Shown: piece after piece, positions 33,070 to 43,379 of the stretch
How positions within the stretch are numbered: position 1 is the stretch's first letter
Layout of the letters: each line of letters opens with the position of its first letter
Assembly: GCA_946122785.1 (NCBI GenBank)
Contig: CAMGYJ010000006.1
Location: 65,659,676-65,723,675, forward strand
Source: Linum tenue
Taxonomy: Eukaryota; Streptophyta; Magnoliopsida; Malpighiales; Linaceae
Length of the DNA stretch: 64,000 bases
Direction: 5' to 3'
Program-made: the position numbers and the translations under genes
The notes under the pieces: model-generated
Database searches by the model: none
What the model saw: the letters and a program-made list of their open reading frames with translations, nothing else
What the model was told of the DNA's origin: nothing

Positions 33070-33185
33070 AGTGTTATAGAACATATCAATCTAAACTGAC
33101 AATATGATCCAAATTCACTTCACTCAGACCAAGCTATCAGTGAATATGCAAATCTCAAACAGAGAAGAGGGAAAAGAGGCCAAAC

Positions 33186-33353
33186 CTTATCATCATTGAT
33201 CAAAGCACTCAAAATCATATTGTAGGCAAAAATATCGAGCTTGTAGAAAAGGACTTGCCACATTCCAGATGGGCCTATGAATGTCAGTCGTTCGGGCTGG
33301 ATCAGATTTTCCAAATTCAAACCCAATTCAGCGGGTTCAGCACAACACAATAT
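33186..33353 (-). pseudogene. Orphan exon-like fragment of unknown host gene
   Basis: On the minus strand an acceptor (GGAATAG|AT) at 33354 and a donor (AAG|GTTTGG) at 33185 bound 168 nt, exactly 56 open codons. The product includes LGLNLENLIQPERLTFIGP and MWQVLFYKLDIFAYNMILSA. The composition looks like a genuine coding exon, but I do not recognise the family and see no partner exons. Copia 3 and the gag-only element are inserted on either side, so the rest of the gene may be lost or lie outside this window. Confidence 0.45.
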
Positions 33354-33470
33354 CTATTCCAATAAATATATGTAAGACAGTAAAAGATATTCACGATTAC
33401 ACGAACAATATTCTCCCAAACATGCACACTTCTATATAATCGAAAATTTTCACAATTATATTATCACAAC

Positions 33471-34451
33471 TGATACAACCCAACTCGCAGGCTGTCTATC
33501 CCAGAGTCGAGCAGCTCAATCCAATCCCATAATAATGGAATTGCAGAAACTAAAACAGAGTTCTTTGATGGGAGATTCAATCGTGCAACTTCAACACTCA
33601 AGTTGGGGAAGAGGCTCGACTAAATATAGGTAGCAACTCGGCCACGATTGAGGTGAGTACTCAATCGATACGGAGCTCGCTTGAATCGTTGGAATCGGCC
33701 AACAATCAAGGACAATTCTTCGTTGAGCAAACTCAATGAACTAAGCTTGTTATTAATCCAAAACTGTCCTTACACGAGGCTTTGCAAGCCCTTAAATAGA
33801 TGAAAACTTACTCTCCTAAATCTATTCTAACAAGGAAACAAACTCAAACTAGGAAATAACTTTAACACAATTCGACTTCCCTAACAGGTAGACTTAAATC
33901 CGAAAAAAACACAAAGAAACGTAAGCTGCAAGTAGTCTGCTTGCAAACACTCCAACCCGACTCCATAGCTCATTTGGACGTCCAGCTTGACAACATCTAT
34001 GCTTCGTATAAGTCATCCAATACCTTTACATTGTAGTACTAAACTCCTTCTAACATTCCCGAGCTTCATTAGCCCTAGACAGTCCTTTCCTGGCCACGAG
34101 CAAGCCTTCAAAGTTCCTATCCCAAGCTGTTTTCCAGACTTAGTCAGATTCTGAACACTGGCAGTTTCCACTGTGTTGTCATACCAACTTGGAGCTTCTC
34201 GTTCAAGACCTTCCAGAGAGATTCGAACTAAACCAAGACCACCCAGTTGTTCCTCTTGACCTCTAGTTTCACGACATACCCTTCTCTTTCTTCGAATCTC
34301 TTCCAACCGTGAGCTACGAGGCCTCAAAGTAAGGTGCTCAAACTCAGTTCCGGACTTAACCAATTTTGAAATTTCTTCCCTCTGCCCCTTCTTCTTAGCT
34401 TCTTCGTGCCTTTGCTCAAGCTTCCCTTTGACACCACTTGAGTTCATATCA
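33471..34451 (-). repeat. 3' LTR of the gag-only element
   Basis: 981 bp. It contains the last ~145 codons and stop of the long ORF. Confidence 0.95.
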
Positions 34452-36892
34452 ATCCCTCCCCGTTGGAAAAGCTTTGACCTCAAAGCGTGATCATGCTTCT
34501 TCTCAAAAGATTCGCAGAACTGGTCCCAAACGGGGTCGAAAGTGGGATGGTTGAACTTATATTTCTGGAAATTCAAGTCAACGTACAGCATCATACGATT
34601 TGGGGCTTTTGCATTGAAGCATCTCCAATAAAATTCACTGCACCCATGCTCTTGGACTGACATCGAATCGCATTTTGGGATTGGACTCATGTCTCGAATC
34701 GTTGCCAGGGTCGTCGAATCAACCTGCCCTCGTTTCCCGCCTTCGCCAGCCTTTGAATTAACAGGGGCCCGAAATTCCAATTTCAATTTGGGCAATTTTG
34801 ATCCAGCCAAATCCAGAGCAAATTGATCTACCCTGGAGCATCCCACACTCGTTTTGGATGATTTCGCAATAGCAATTGGAGTTGAATCCTTCCAGTTTAC
34901 TCCGCCCAACTCGCCCATTATTAGTTCTTGAGCTAACGTTGCCAGAGCAAGTTTTGGTCGATCGGGCTTCTGTGAATCGGAATTATTTGATTCAATACAG
35001 CTGTTGGGGAAGCTTCCAGGTACTTTAGGGAACGTGCCGGAGTCATCAGCTGGGGTCAACTCTTTTCCGAACTCCCCGACGGATTGCCCCTCTCTCCTGC
35101 CCTGTTCCGGAGACCTGCGACAGGGGCGGCGACGTCGGATTGCCGTCTCTCGTTTATACCCAGTAAGCATGAATCTTCTAGCGGTAAAATTCACCTCCTT
35201 GGCTTCCTCCAAAGACTTACAACCCAGTTCGTTCTTCTTGTGCTTCCGATTGACCTCCATTTGCCGTTGATCGATCTGAACTTCCGCCGGTGACATGGGC
35301 TTCAGTCGGAAGCGTTGCTTACCATGTGTAAGCTGGTAACAGTTGCTGCGGCCGTGATGACGTACCCTTCGATCAAATTGCCAAGGCCGGCCCAGCAATA
35401 AATGTGCGGCCTGGATTGGGGCAACATCAAACAGCAACTTGTCCTTGTAATTTCCAATTTGGAACTCGACAAAGGCTTGTTTGTTAACTTTGATTGAGCC
35501 ATACTCATTCACCCATTGGAGCTGATAAGGTTCTGGGTGTTTGGTTGTACATAACCCAAGCTTCTTCACCACATCCAAACCAATTATGTTCGCACAGCTA
35601 CCTCCGTCAATGATTACGGACAACAACTTGTCGTGGACAACGCATCGTGAGTGAAATAGAGCGTCCCGCTGTTCTGTATCAGGGTGGACTTCAGTCGTGA
35701 GAGCTCTTCGATTGACACCCATCAATTTTCCTGGTGGAGCGCTTTCAGCGATGATTTCCTCTTCGACTTCCTCGTCCTCATCTGAAGATTGTTCGTCATC
35801 GTCGGTAACGTATTCGCCATCACGAAGAACCAACGCCCTTACATTTGGACACTGATTCGCCTTGTGTCCTCTACCGTGACACTTAAAGCATTGAATATTG
35901 CTCGATGAGCCTCCTGGTTTCTCGTGATTCACCGGGGTAGTAGTGCGGGCTGCAGATTTGCTTCCTTCAATTCGCTTATGCTCTGGATTAGCTACAGAGG
36001 TGGGTTCTGAAACAGGCTTCGAGTACCGTCGTCCCGCACTGGTTCGTTGTTGTCGTTCCACTTTAATCGCTAGGTGTACAACCTCTTCCAGCTCGACGAA
36101 GGGTCGAAGCTCGACTTCAGACCGAATTTCATGATTCAGGCCATGAAGAAACCAGGCAATGGTGGCTTCTTTGTCTTCCCGTATGTCAGCGCGCATCATA
36201 AGAAGCTCCAATTCTCGAAAATATTCATCAACGGACTTGGACCCCTGTCGTAGTTGCTGCAATGCTTCGTGCAGGTCGCGCTGGTAGTATCCCCGCACGA
36301 ACCTTTCGCGCAACAAACCCCTTAGCTCCGTCCATGTCGTGATTTCAGGTTGTAAATTCCTCCTACGGCGCAGCTGGGTCTGCTCCCACCATTGTGCGGC
36401 GTAGTTGGTGAATTCATACGTCGAAAGGAGCACCTTCTGAATTTCGCTATAATCTCCACATTGAAAAAACAAAATCACCTTTCTTTCCCAGTCCAGATAA
36501 GCAGAGGCGTTGTTCGTGCCAGAAAACGATGGAAATTGTAGCTTGATGCCCCTTAGATCAGCAACATTGTTCCCTTGCCCTGCTTCTGGTGGTCGAAACT
36601 CAACATTGGCCTGAATTTGCTGTTGTTCAGGCATTCGAACTTCCCCTGCGACATCCCTTGGCTGAATAGGGGCATTCACCGTTGTCCTAAGTTCGGCCAA
36701 TTGTCGATTCAAGTTCTCAAATTGAGCTTGTATCGCAGCGTTCTGCTGCGCCAGAATCGTGCGAAGCAAATCCGCTGTGTTAGCCTGCTCCTCCATGGCT
36801 GGATCGTCGGCAATCGCAGTCTCGATTGGAGTTGCGGACTCCTTCTTCTTCCCCTGTTCTGTTAGCAGAACAACAGCAGGGTCAGAATCCAC
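34013..36892 (-). CDS. Gag / zinc knuckle / aspartic protease protein running into the LTR
   Basis: 959 uninterrupted codons. Residues 1-100 include a coiled-coil-like stretch (LLRTILAQQNAAIQAQFENL). The retrotransposon gag fold spans about 120-240 (YLDWERKVILFFQC, YAAQWWEQT). The CCHC knuckle CFKCHGRGHKANQC is near residue 335, and the protease motif IDGGSCANIIGLDVVKKLGL near 425, with the Asp-Gly-Gly form usual for plant gypsy elements. Residues about 520-813 match nothing I recognise. The frame then crosses the purine tract (encoding QRGGID) and uses about 145 codons of the 3' LTR before stopping at 34013. Intactness agrees with the young LTRs. Confidence 0.88.
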   Translation of the reverse strand: MDSDPAVVLLTEQGKKKESATPIETAIADDPAMEEQANTADLLRTILAQQNAAIQAQFENLNRQLAELRTTVNAPIQPRDVAGEVRMPEQQQIQANVEFRPPEAGQGNNVADLRGIKLQFPSFSGTNNASAYLDWERKVILFFQCGDYSEIQKVLLSTYEFTNYAAQWWEQTQLRRRRNLQPEITTWTELRGLLRERFVRGYYQRDLHEALQQLRQGSKSVDEYFRELELLMMRADIREDKEATIAWFLHGLNHEIRSEVELRPFVELEEVVHLAIKVERQQRTSAGRRYSKPVSEPTSVANPEHKRIEGSKSAARTTTPVNHEKPGGSSSNIQCFKCHGRGHKANQCPNVRALVLRDGEYVTDDDEQSSDEDEEVEEEIIAESAPPGKLMGVNRRALTTEVHPDTEQRDALFHSRCVVHDKLLSVIIDGGSCANIIGLDVVKKLGLCTTKHPEPYQLQWVNEYGSIKVNKQAFVEFQIGNYKDKLLFDVAPIQAAHLLLGRPWQFDRRVRHHGRSNCYQLTHGKQRFRLKPMSPAEVQIDQRQMEVNRKHKKNELGCKSLEEAKEVNFTARRFMLTGYKRETAIRRRRPCRRSPEQGRREGQSVGEFGKELTPADDSGTFPKVPGSFPNSCIESNNSDSQKPDRPKLALATLAQELIMGELGGVNWKDSTPIAIAKSSKTSVGCSRVDQFALDLAGSKLPKLKLEFRAPVNSKAGEGGKRGQVDSTTLATIRDMSPIPKCDSMSVQEHGCSEFYWRCFNAKAPNRMMLYVDLNFQKYKFNHPTFDPVWDQFCESFEKKHDHALRSKLFQRGGIDMNSSGVKGKLEQRHEEAKKKGQREEISKLVKSGTEFEHLTLRPRSSRLEEIRRKRRVCRETRGQEEQLGGLGLVRISLEGLEREAPSWYDNTVETASVQNLTKSGKQLGIGTLKACSWPGKDCLGLMKLGNVRRSLVLQCKGIG

Positions 36893-36971
36893 TGGACCCT
36901 TCGACCTGGTCCACCTTGATGTACCGGCGCCGCCTTCCGTCGACGACGTCGTGACACGCCGCTGAGTAGAA

Positions 36972-36988
36972 CCGGGCTCTGGTTACCA
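36972..36988 (-). promoter_or_regulatory. Primer-binding site of the gag-only element
   Basis: TGGTAACCAGAGCCCGG, 2 nt inside the 5' LTR on the minus strand. It resembles the tRNA-Met site TGGTATCAGAGC. Confidence 0.7.
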
Positions 36989-36990
36989 CT

Positions 36991-37972
36991 TGATACAACC
37001 CAACTCGCAGGCTGTCTATCCCAGAGTCGAGCAGCTCAATCCAATCCCATAATAATGGAATTGCAGAAGCTAAAACAGAGTTCTTTGATGGGAGATTCAA
37101 TCGTGCAACTTCAACACTCAAGTTGGGGAAGAGGCTCGACTAAATATAGGTAGCAACTCGGCCACGATTGAGGTGAGTACTCAATCGATACGGAGCTCGC
37201 TTGAATCGTTGGAATCGGCCAACAATCAAGGACAATTCTTCGTTGAGCAAACTCAATGAACTAAGCTTGTTATTAATCCAAAACTGTCCTTACACGAGGC
37301 TTTGCAAGCCCTTAAATAGATGAAAACTTACTCTCCTAAATCTATTCTAACAAGGAAACAAACTCAAACTAGGAAATAACTTTAACACAATTCGACTTCC
37401 CTAACAGGTAGACTTAAATCCGAAAAAAAACACAAAGAAACGTAAGCTGCAAGTAGTCTGCTTGCAAACACTCCAACCCGACTCCATAGCTCATTTGGAC
37501 GTCCAGCTTGACAACATCTATGCTTCGTATAAGTCATCCAATACCTTTACATTGTAGTACTAAACTCCTTCTAACATTCCCGAGCTTCATTAGCCCTAGA
37601 CAGTCCTTTCCTGGCCACGAGCAAGCCTTCAAAGTTCCTATCCCAAGCTGTTTTCCAGACTTAGTCAGATTCTGAACACTGGCAGTTTCCACTGTGTTGT
37701 CATACCAACTTGGAGCTTCTCGTTCAAGACCTTCCAGAGAGATTCGAACTAAACCAAGACCACCCAGTTGTTCCTCTTGACCTCTAGTTTCACGACATAC
37801 CCTTCTCTTTCTTCGAATCTCTTCCAACCGTGAGCTACGAGGCCTCAAAGTAAGGTGCTCAAACTCAGTTCCGGACTTAACCAATTTTGAAATTTCTTCC
37901 CTCTGCCCCTTCTTCTTAGCTTCTTCGTGCCTTTGCTCAAGCTTCCCTTTGACACCACTTGAGTTCATATCA
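36991..37972 (-). repeat. 5' LTR of the gag-only element
   Basis: 982 bp. It also holds the LTR copy of the 144-codon frame (37534-37968), whose ATG lies 4 bp into the LTR (TGATATGAAC). Confidence 0.95.
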
Positions 37973-37977
37973 ACAAC

Positions 37978-38841
37978 AAAATAGTAACATTTACAAATTA
38001 TGTGCTCTAGTCTGAATCGTATGTGTGTGATAGCTAAAAATAAAATAATAATAATATATAATACTGTTGTAGTTTGAACTTGTCGGATATTTTTTTATTT
38101 AAAAATTATCAAATATTTTCATAATACGATATTTCATTATAATTTATATTAGTTATATAATTTTATTTTATTTTATTTTTCACTTATTACGCTCCTAAAT
38201 ACAAATTATGGGTCCGCTACTTGCTGTAGAGTTAGAGGAGAGAAAAGAAAATACAGTATTCAGGTTGCTCCAAATTGGAGAGAAATTGGTATAATTTGAG
38301 TGTGGCTATTTTTGTATTTATAAAGAATCTAAAAAAAGTATGTATTTATAAATAACACACCACCAATACTCGAAAGAAATATTATAAAATGAAAACTAGT
38401 TCATGAGATGATACAAATAAACTAGAAATAGCAAATATGTTAAAATAAAATGACGATATATACAAATATTGTGTATGCATGTATAATCGGAAGAGTTCAT
38501 GTTGGTGAGTGAGAAAACTAAATCCGCTAATTATCCATTTCATTCGGTATTTTATTTTGACCGGATTTACCCTCTCAATTGGGTTAGATTCAGTCGGATT
38601 CCCAAATTATGGTATTTTTCCCATCGCTACATAGGGGGAATGGGAAGGGAAAGGAGAAAGGTAGGGGGTGTTCAAACGAATTGGCACCATAGTAACCATT
38701 TTAACCGTAGTATTCAGATAATTTGATTTGGTTAATTTGGATAATTGGTTTGGTTAAAATTTTTAGTTTGTTTGGTTTGGATTCATACACTACTAACTCA
38801 TCAAACCAATTAACCAATAAGATTATTATACATATATCTAA
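37978..38841. other. Gene-free AT-rich spacer
   Basis: No gene recognised. Around 38720-38820 there is a GGTTTGGTT/AACCAATTAACC inverted pattern typical of decayed hAT ends. Confidence 0.5.
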
Positions 38842-38850
38842 TATATTATA

Positions 38851-40042
38851 GGAAAAATACACTTCCATAGCCACAACTTTCATGTTTGTGACAGATATAA
38901 CCACAACTTTCGAAATACACAAAATAACCACTTCCGTCCATCCCCTTAACGGTGTCAATTAACAGTATGACTGGACTGACAACAATGTTGAGTTGGCGAT
39001 CCACGTGGATTAACAAAGAAAAAATAAAATGCACTACCATAGCCACAACTTTCACGTTTCTGACAGTTATAGCCACAACTTTCATGTTTGTGACTGTTAT
39101 AGCCACAACTTCTACGTTTGTGACAGTGATAGCCACAACTTTTGAAATACACAAAAATATCCACTTCCGTACATCCCTTTAATGATGTCACTTTACAGTA
39201 TGACTGGAGAATGAGACCTTTTTTCCCAAATTGTCGATTTAGATCCCCAATCGCTAGATTCATGGAGAAGGCCTCGAACTCTTGGCAGAGTACAGAATAA
39301 CGACGAGAAGGAGGGCAAGAAGGCTGTTGGGAAGAAGTTGACGATGGTCGCGAAGAAGACGGCATCGGGGGCGGCGGTGAAAGAGGAGACAGTGTATTCG
39401 ATGGAAACAAAACGATGGGTCAGGAGGAAGGATGTGGCGGCTCGCAGTGCATTTTCCCCTCCAATCCCTCGAAATTGTTGAGGGTGTAGTTGTTCTTGTT
39501 TTTGGTGAAGCTCGATTCATCGCTGTCAATTAGCCCGACTCGTTGCATTCCCTCTCAAACATAGCCCTGAGAAGAAATTGAGAAAAATACGTGTATTTCG
39601 AAAGTTTGTAACGGAAATGGCTAGATTTGTCAAAAAAAAACATCAAAATTATGACGATTTCTTGTATTTCAAAAGTTGTGGGTTTAACTTTCACAAACGT
39701 GAAGTTGTGGCTATAATTGTCACAAACGCGAAAGTTGTGGCTATAACTGTCACAAACGTGAGAATTGTGGTTATGGAAGTGTATTTTTCCTAAAATATTT
39801 TTTAAGTAAATTATGACGTGGCAAGTGAGGCTGAGTTGTCGCTGACGTGTGCGTCAATTTGGCATCCTAGTCAGCGTGTCGTTAACCTAACTAACGAAAT
39901 TTCTAACACCGTTAAAGTTTGTAACGAAAATGGTTAGATTTGTCAAACAACTATCAAAATCTTAGTTATTTCGTGTATTTCGAAAGTAGTGGCTATATCT
40001 GTGACAAACGTGAAAGTTATGGCTATGCAAGTGTATTTTGCC
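38851..40042. mobile_element. MULE-C, 9-bp TSD, with a second TIR pair inside
   Basis: The outer ends GGAAAAATACACTTCCATAG (38851) and the complement of GGCAAAATACACTTGCATAG (ending 40042) are flanked by TATATTATA at 38842-38850 and 40043-40051. Inside, another pair of similar long repeats starts about 39025 and ends about 39792. Each arm has runs of 'ATAGCCACAACTTTCACG TTTGTGACAGTT' in direct repeat. The core (about 39260-39530) is GC-rich and may be captured gene sequence, but I recognise no gene. Confidence 0.88.
39025..39792. repeat. Inner MULE TIR pair nested in MULE-C
   Basis: AATGCACTACCATAGCCACAAC on the left is mirrored by GTGGTTATGGAAGTGTATTT on the right. The arms are internally repetitive (three to four 'AGCCACAACTT...GTGACAG' units), which by chance gives open frames repeating VVAITVTN. 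No duplicated flank is visible for this inner pair. Confidence 0.6.
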
Positions 40043-40094
40043 TATATTATATATAACACATACTTCATGCTTTGCATAAAAACGTTCCTCTCGT

Positions 40095-41923
40095 ATGGAT
40101 CCATAAAAAAACAAAAACAAATAATTGTTCTTATACTATATGTATTCTTGTAAAGTGCATACAACAATATATGAGCTATTAGATAAAGGCAAAATACACT
40201 TCCATAGCCATAACTTTCACCTTTTTGATAAATATAGTCATAATTATTGGAAAACACAAAATAGCCCAAAAAATGAATGGTATTGTGACAAATCTAGCCA
40301 TTTCCGTTAGAAACATTGATGGTGTTAGAAACTCCGTCAGTTAGATTAATGTTTGGCTGACTAGGATGCCAAATCATCGCACACGTCAGCGACAACTCAG
40401 CCATACTTGCCACATAAATGCCATGTCATATTTAATATAAAATTAATTAATTAATTAATTAATCAATAAATGTGCATTTCCCTTCGTTGCCGTCAACCCA
40501 GATCGCTTCTCTTCGGGGACGGCTTCTCTCCGGGGACCATTGAAGAAGGCCCGCCACCATCTCCAAATTTTGAGATTGAAGAAGACAAAGGTTAATACTT
40601 CTCCATGGCTGTCACTTAACCCACCACAAGCCACCCAATAGAATTACAAATTATAATTTTTTGGATTAAGGATTTGCGAAATTGATTAATCGGCAAGGAC
40701 TCTTACCAATCATCAGGGGGATGACTCTTATCATCTCCCTATAACACTTCTCCATGGATTTCGACTCATGCGGTGGAAGCTCGCCACAAACCCCATCCTC
40801 GCCGCCCGAATGCCGTCCTTGGATTCGGATCCAGATCCTCCCTCCGACTCCAACGACGCGGCTACGCTTCTCGGCTCGTCACCTCCTCTATCGATGAAAT
40901 TCCCCCTAATTTCAGGTTCTCTTCCAAGGAGGTCCTCCGCATCGACACAGTCCTCGACGCAGCCGGCACAACCATGACCACTACTGACGATGGGGGAGTT
41001 CAGTGCTGTGGATGTAGGTGAGACCGGTGCTCTGCCTCGTGGCCTGCGATTTGCTCAGGTAATTGGTGGGAATAAGGTTGCGGGTGCTGGGATGAACATG
41101 ATGTCGATGGCGGCGGTGGCGATTTAGGGTTGCTGGGTAATGGTGGGTAATAGGGGTAGAGGAGTACGGGAGGAAGATGAAGCTTTTCTATTTTCTTTTT
41201 CATTTTATTAAATCAAAAATTGCACTTATGGTTTTTTTTTTGTTTTGTTAATACACGTGTCCGACCAAAAATCGCCAGGTCAGCATTTCCGTTAGTACAA
41301 TCAGACTGTTAAATAACACCGTCAAAAAGATGGACGGAAATGGCTATTTTGTGTTTTCCGATAATTATGACTATATTTGTCAAAAACGTGATAGTTATGG
41401 CTATGGAAGTGTATTTTGCCTTAGATAAATATTATATACATCATGTAAGATGAAAACATGAAAAAGAATAGGTGTCAATTCTATTGATTACTGCATTGAT
41501 TCAATAGGTGTCAATTCTATTGATACTGACGGATCGTATAATCATGCGGTTCCTATCATTTGAATACAAATAGTAATGTTATGTAGGTAACGAATAAAAT
41601 CATAGAAACGTATAACTCTATTTAATAATGGATCCATAAAAAAACAAAAACAAATAATTGTTCTTATACTATATGTATTCTTGTAAAGCGCATACAACAA
41701 TATATGAGCTACTAATTTAGATAAATATTATGTACATCATGTAAGATGAAAACATGAAAAAGAATAGGTGTCAATTCTATTGATTACTGCATTGATTCAA
41801 TAGGTGTCAATTCTATTGATACTGACGGATCGTATAATCATGCGGTTCCTATCATTTGAATACAAACAGTAATGTTCTGTAGGTAACGAATAAAATCATA
41901 GAAATGTATAACTCTATTTAATA
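40095..41923. repeat. ~0.3-kb tandem duplication, copy 1 split by MULE-D
   Basis: Copy 1 is 40095-40187 plus 41430-41627; copy 2 is 41628-41923. Both start ATGGATCCATAAAAAAAC and contain GTATTCTTGTAAAG.GCATAC and two copies of AGGTGTCAATTCTATTGAT. Copy 2 has a CTAAT insertion and a few substitutions and lacks the MULE. Non-coding. Confidence 0.92.
40188..41420. mobile_element. MULE-D, TSD TTAGATAAA, with empty-site copy alongside
   Basis: Long TIRs run from GGCAAAATACACTTCCATAG at 40188 to the complement at 41420. TTAGATAAA is duplicated at 40179-40187 and 41421-41429 but single in the neighbouring duplicate (41717-41725), so the insertion boundaries are directly proved. The GC-rich interior (about 40480-41150) holds an exon-like stretch (FRFSSKEVLRIDTVLDAAG near 40910-40970) that may be captured; the source is not recognised. 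Confidence 0.95.
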
Positions 41924-41925
41924 AT

Positions 41926-43349
41926 GGGTAAATGCCAAGTTTGTTCACTGAATTTATTAAAATGTGTAGTGTTTAGTCACTGAAAAAATTAATATCAATT
42001 TTGGTCACTCGAGATACTGAAACATTCCACATTTAGTCACTCTCCGTTAGTCTCCATCCAACTCCGTTAATGGAATCTGTTATGTGCTGACATGACTAAC
42101 GAAGTCACCTAGTCAGCGTCATTTTGGGATGGGTCTGGTGAAACCAGACTTGCCACGTCATATGCCCAACCCATTAACCCAACTCGACCCATGAACCCAA
42201 CCCATGAACCAAACCCTAAAATGCAAAATAGTTTCAATGATTCCTTTCTCCTTCCTCCCGATCCCTACCCCCTTGACCCCTTTGTTCGAATTTCTCCTTC
42301 GAAGTCCCTCTCTTCCGTTCTTCATCTGAGAAGCAAGGGAATTGCCATCCAAGACACTCTTTCTACCCACTTTCTCTTATGTCCTCCAAGAAGCTCTCTA
42401 TTTGAACCAGCAAAAGATTACCAATATTCAACACCAATCGCCAAAACCCAGAAAAGAATCGGTACAAATCGACCTAGTAGTCCCGACTATTTGCGTCGCC
42501 AATCTCGAGAAGGAGGAACGCTTCTTACTCTGGTTTCATCCATGTATCAACGGAAGGACGATGGAGAGATCGAGACGGAAGTTCTGGGCTCTCCCTTCAC
42601 GAAACCCAAATCTACCAGAAGAAAGGAAGAAGATGTTGTTGGACGTAAATGTTGACTGTGCCGATTGAGATCTTCAGATGTTGGATATAGGGAGTATTTT
42701 GACCGAATCTTAGACGCCGCCGCCACCACTTCTCTTAACTCCAATCGACTAGGACCTAAAAATGTCGACCCACCAAGATGATCTCGACCTTCTTCTTTCA
42801 CTTCAGGACCAAGACTTCCCCGGGCTCACTAGCAAATTCCCCAGGTAAACCCTCAACTTTCTCCTTCTCTTAAATTCGTCGAATTCAGCTTGAATCGTTT
42901 GTTTGATTGAGTTTTGCTACCGGCTTTGCTAAATGTAGGACTTCTATCTGACGCACGAAGAAGAAGGAGGAGGAGGAGGTCTAGGGGGTCGCATGGCTGG
43001 CTCCATTCCTCCCTGGTCTCCGATGACTTCCATGAAAATAGAAGAGGAACATACAAGGGATCGGGAGGAAGGAGAAACGAAGAACTGAAAATGGCCCCTT
43101 TACTATTTTCATTTTAGGATTTAAGTGTTCATGGGTCGGGTTGGGTTAGCTGACGTGGCGTATTTGCCGACGTGGCAGCTTGGGTTTCATTATTTCCAGC
43201 CAAAAACGCCGATGACTAGGCGATTTCGTTAGTCATGTCAGCACATAACAGAGTCAATTAACGGAGTGGGATGGAAACTAACGGAGAATGACTAAATATG
43301 GACTGTTTCAGTAATTCGAATGACTATTATTGATATTAGCAAAAATTCC
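41926..43349. mobile_element. MULE-E, probable Pack-MULE (right edge approximate)
   Basis: Arms of about 200 bp are inverted: ACATTTAGTCACTCTCCGTTAG on the left matches CTAACGGAGAATGACTAAATATG on the right, and AACTCCGTTAATGGA..TGTTATGTGCTGACATGACTAACGAA is mirrored near 43225-43265. The outermost parts have diverged and no clean 9-bp duplication is seen. The interior carries GC-rich, gene-like sequence. Confidence 0.75.
42762..42844 (+). pseudogene. Exon-like capture in MULE-E
   Basis: ATG at 42762 opens 27 codons (MSTHQDDLDLLLSLQDQDFPG...) ending at a good donor (CCAG|GTAAAC). An acceptor (AATGTAG|GAC) about 90 bp on leads to arginine-rich sequence that stops at once in the spliced frame. 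It looks like the first exon of a host gene picked up by the MULE; the parent is not identified. Confidence 0.45.
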
Positions 43350-43379
43350 ATATATTCGCCTAATTAATGTTGTTTTTGT

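Larger units (their letters stand above)
33471..37972 (-). mobile_element. Gag-only (TR-GAG-like) LTR element, very young, TSD ACAAC
   Basis: Near-identical LTRs at 33471-34451 and 36991-37972 (about 0.98 kb; one substitution and one A-run length difference seen by eye) are flanked by ACAAC at 33466-33470 and 37973-37977. In minus orientation the 5' LTR is followed by the primer site TGGTAACCAGAGCCCGG and the 3' LTR is preceded by the purine tract ACGGGGAGGGAT. The only protein is a gag-zinc knuckle-protease ORF. No RT, RNase H or integrase is present, so replication would need help in trans from a related Ty3/gypsy element. Confidence 0.95.

Noticed and set aside
37534..37968. 144-codon frame as a separate gene
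   Set aside because: It is the 5' LTR copy of the end of the gag-only element's ORF and has no independent evidence of use.
38846..39410. Minus-strand frames repeating VVAITVTN
   Set aside because: They are translations of the direct repeats in the MULE arms and not conserved protein.
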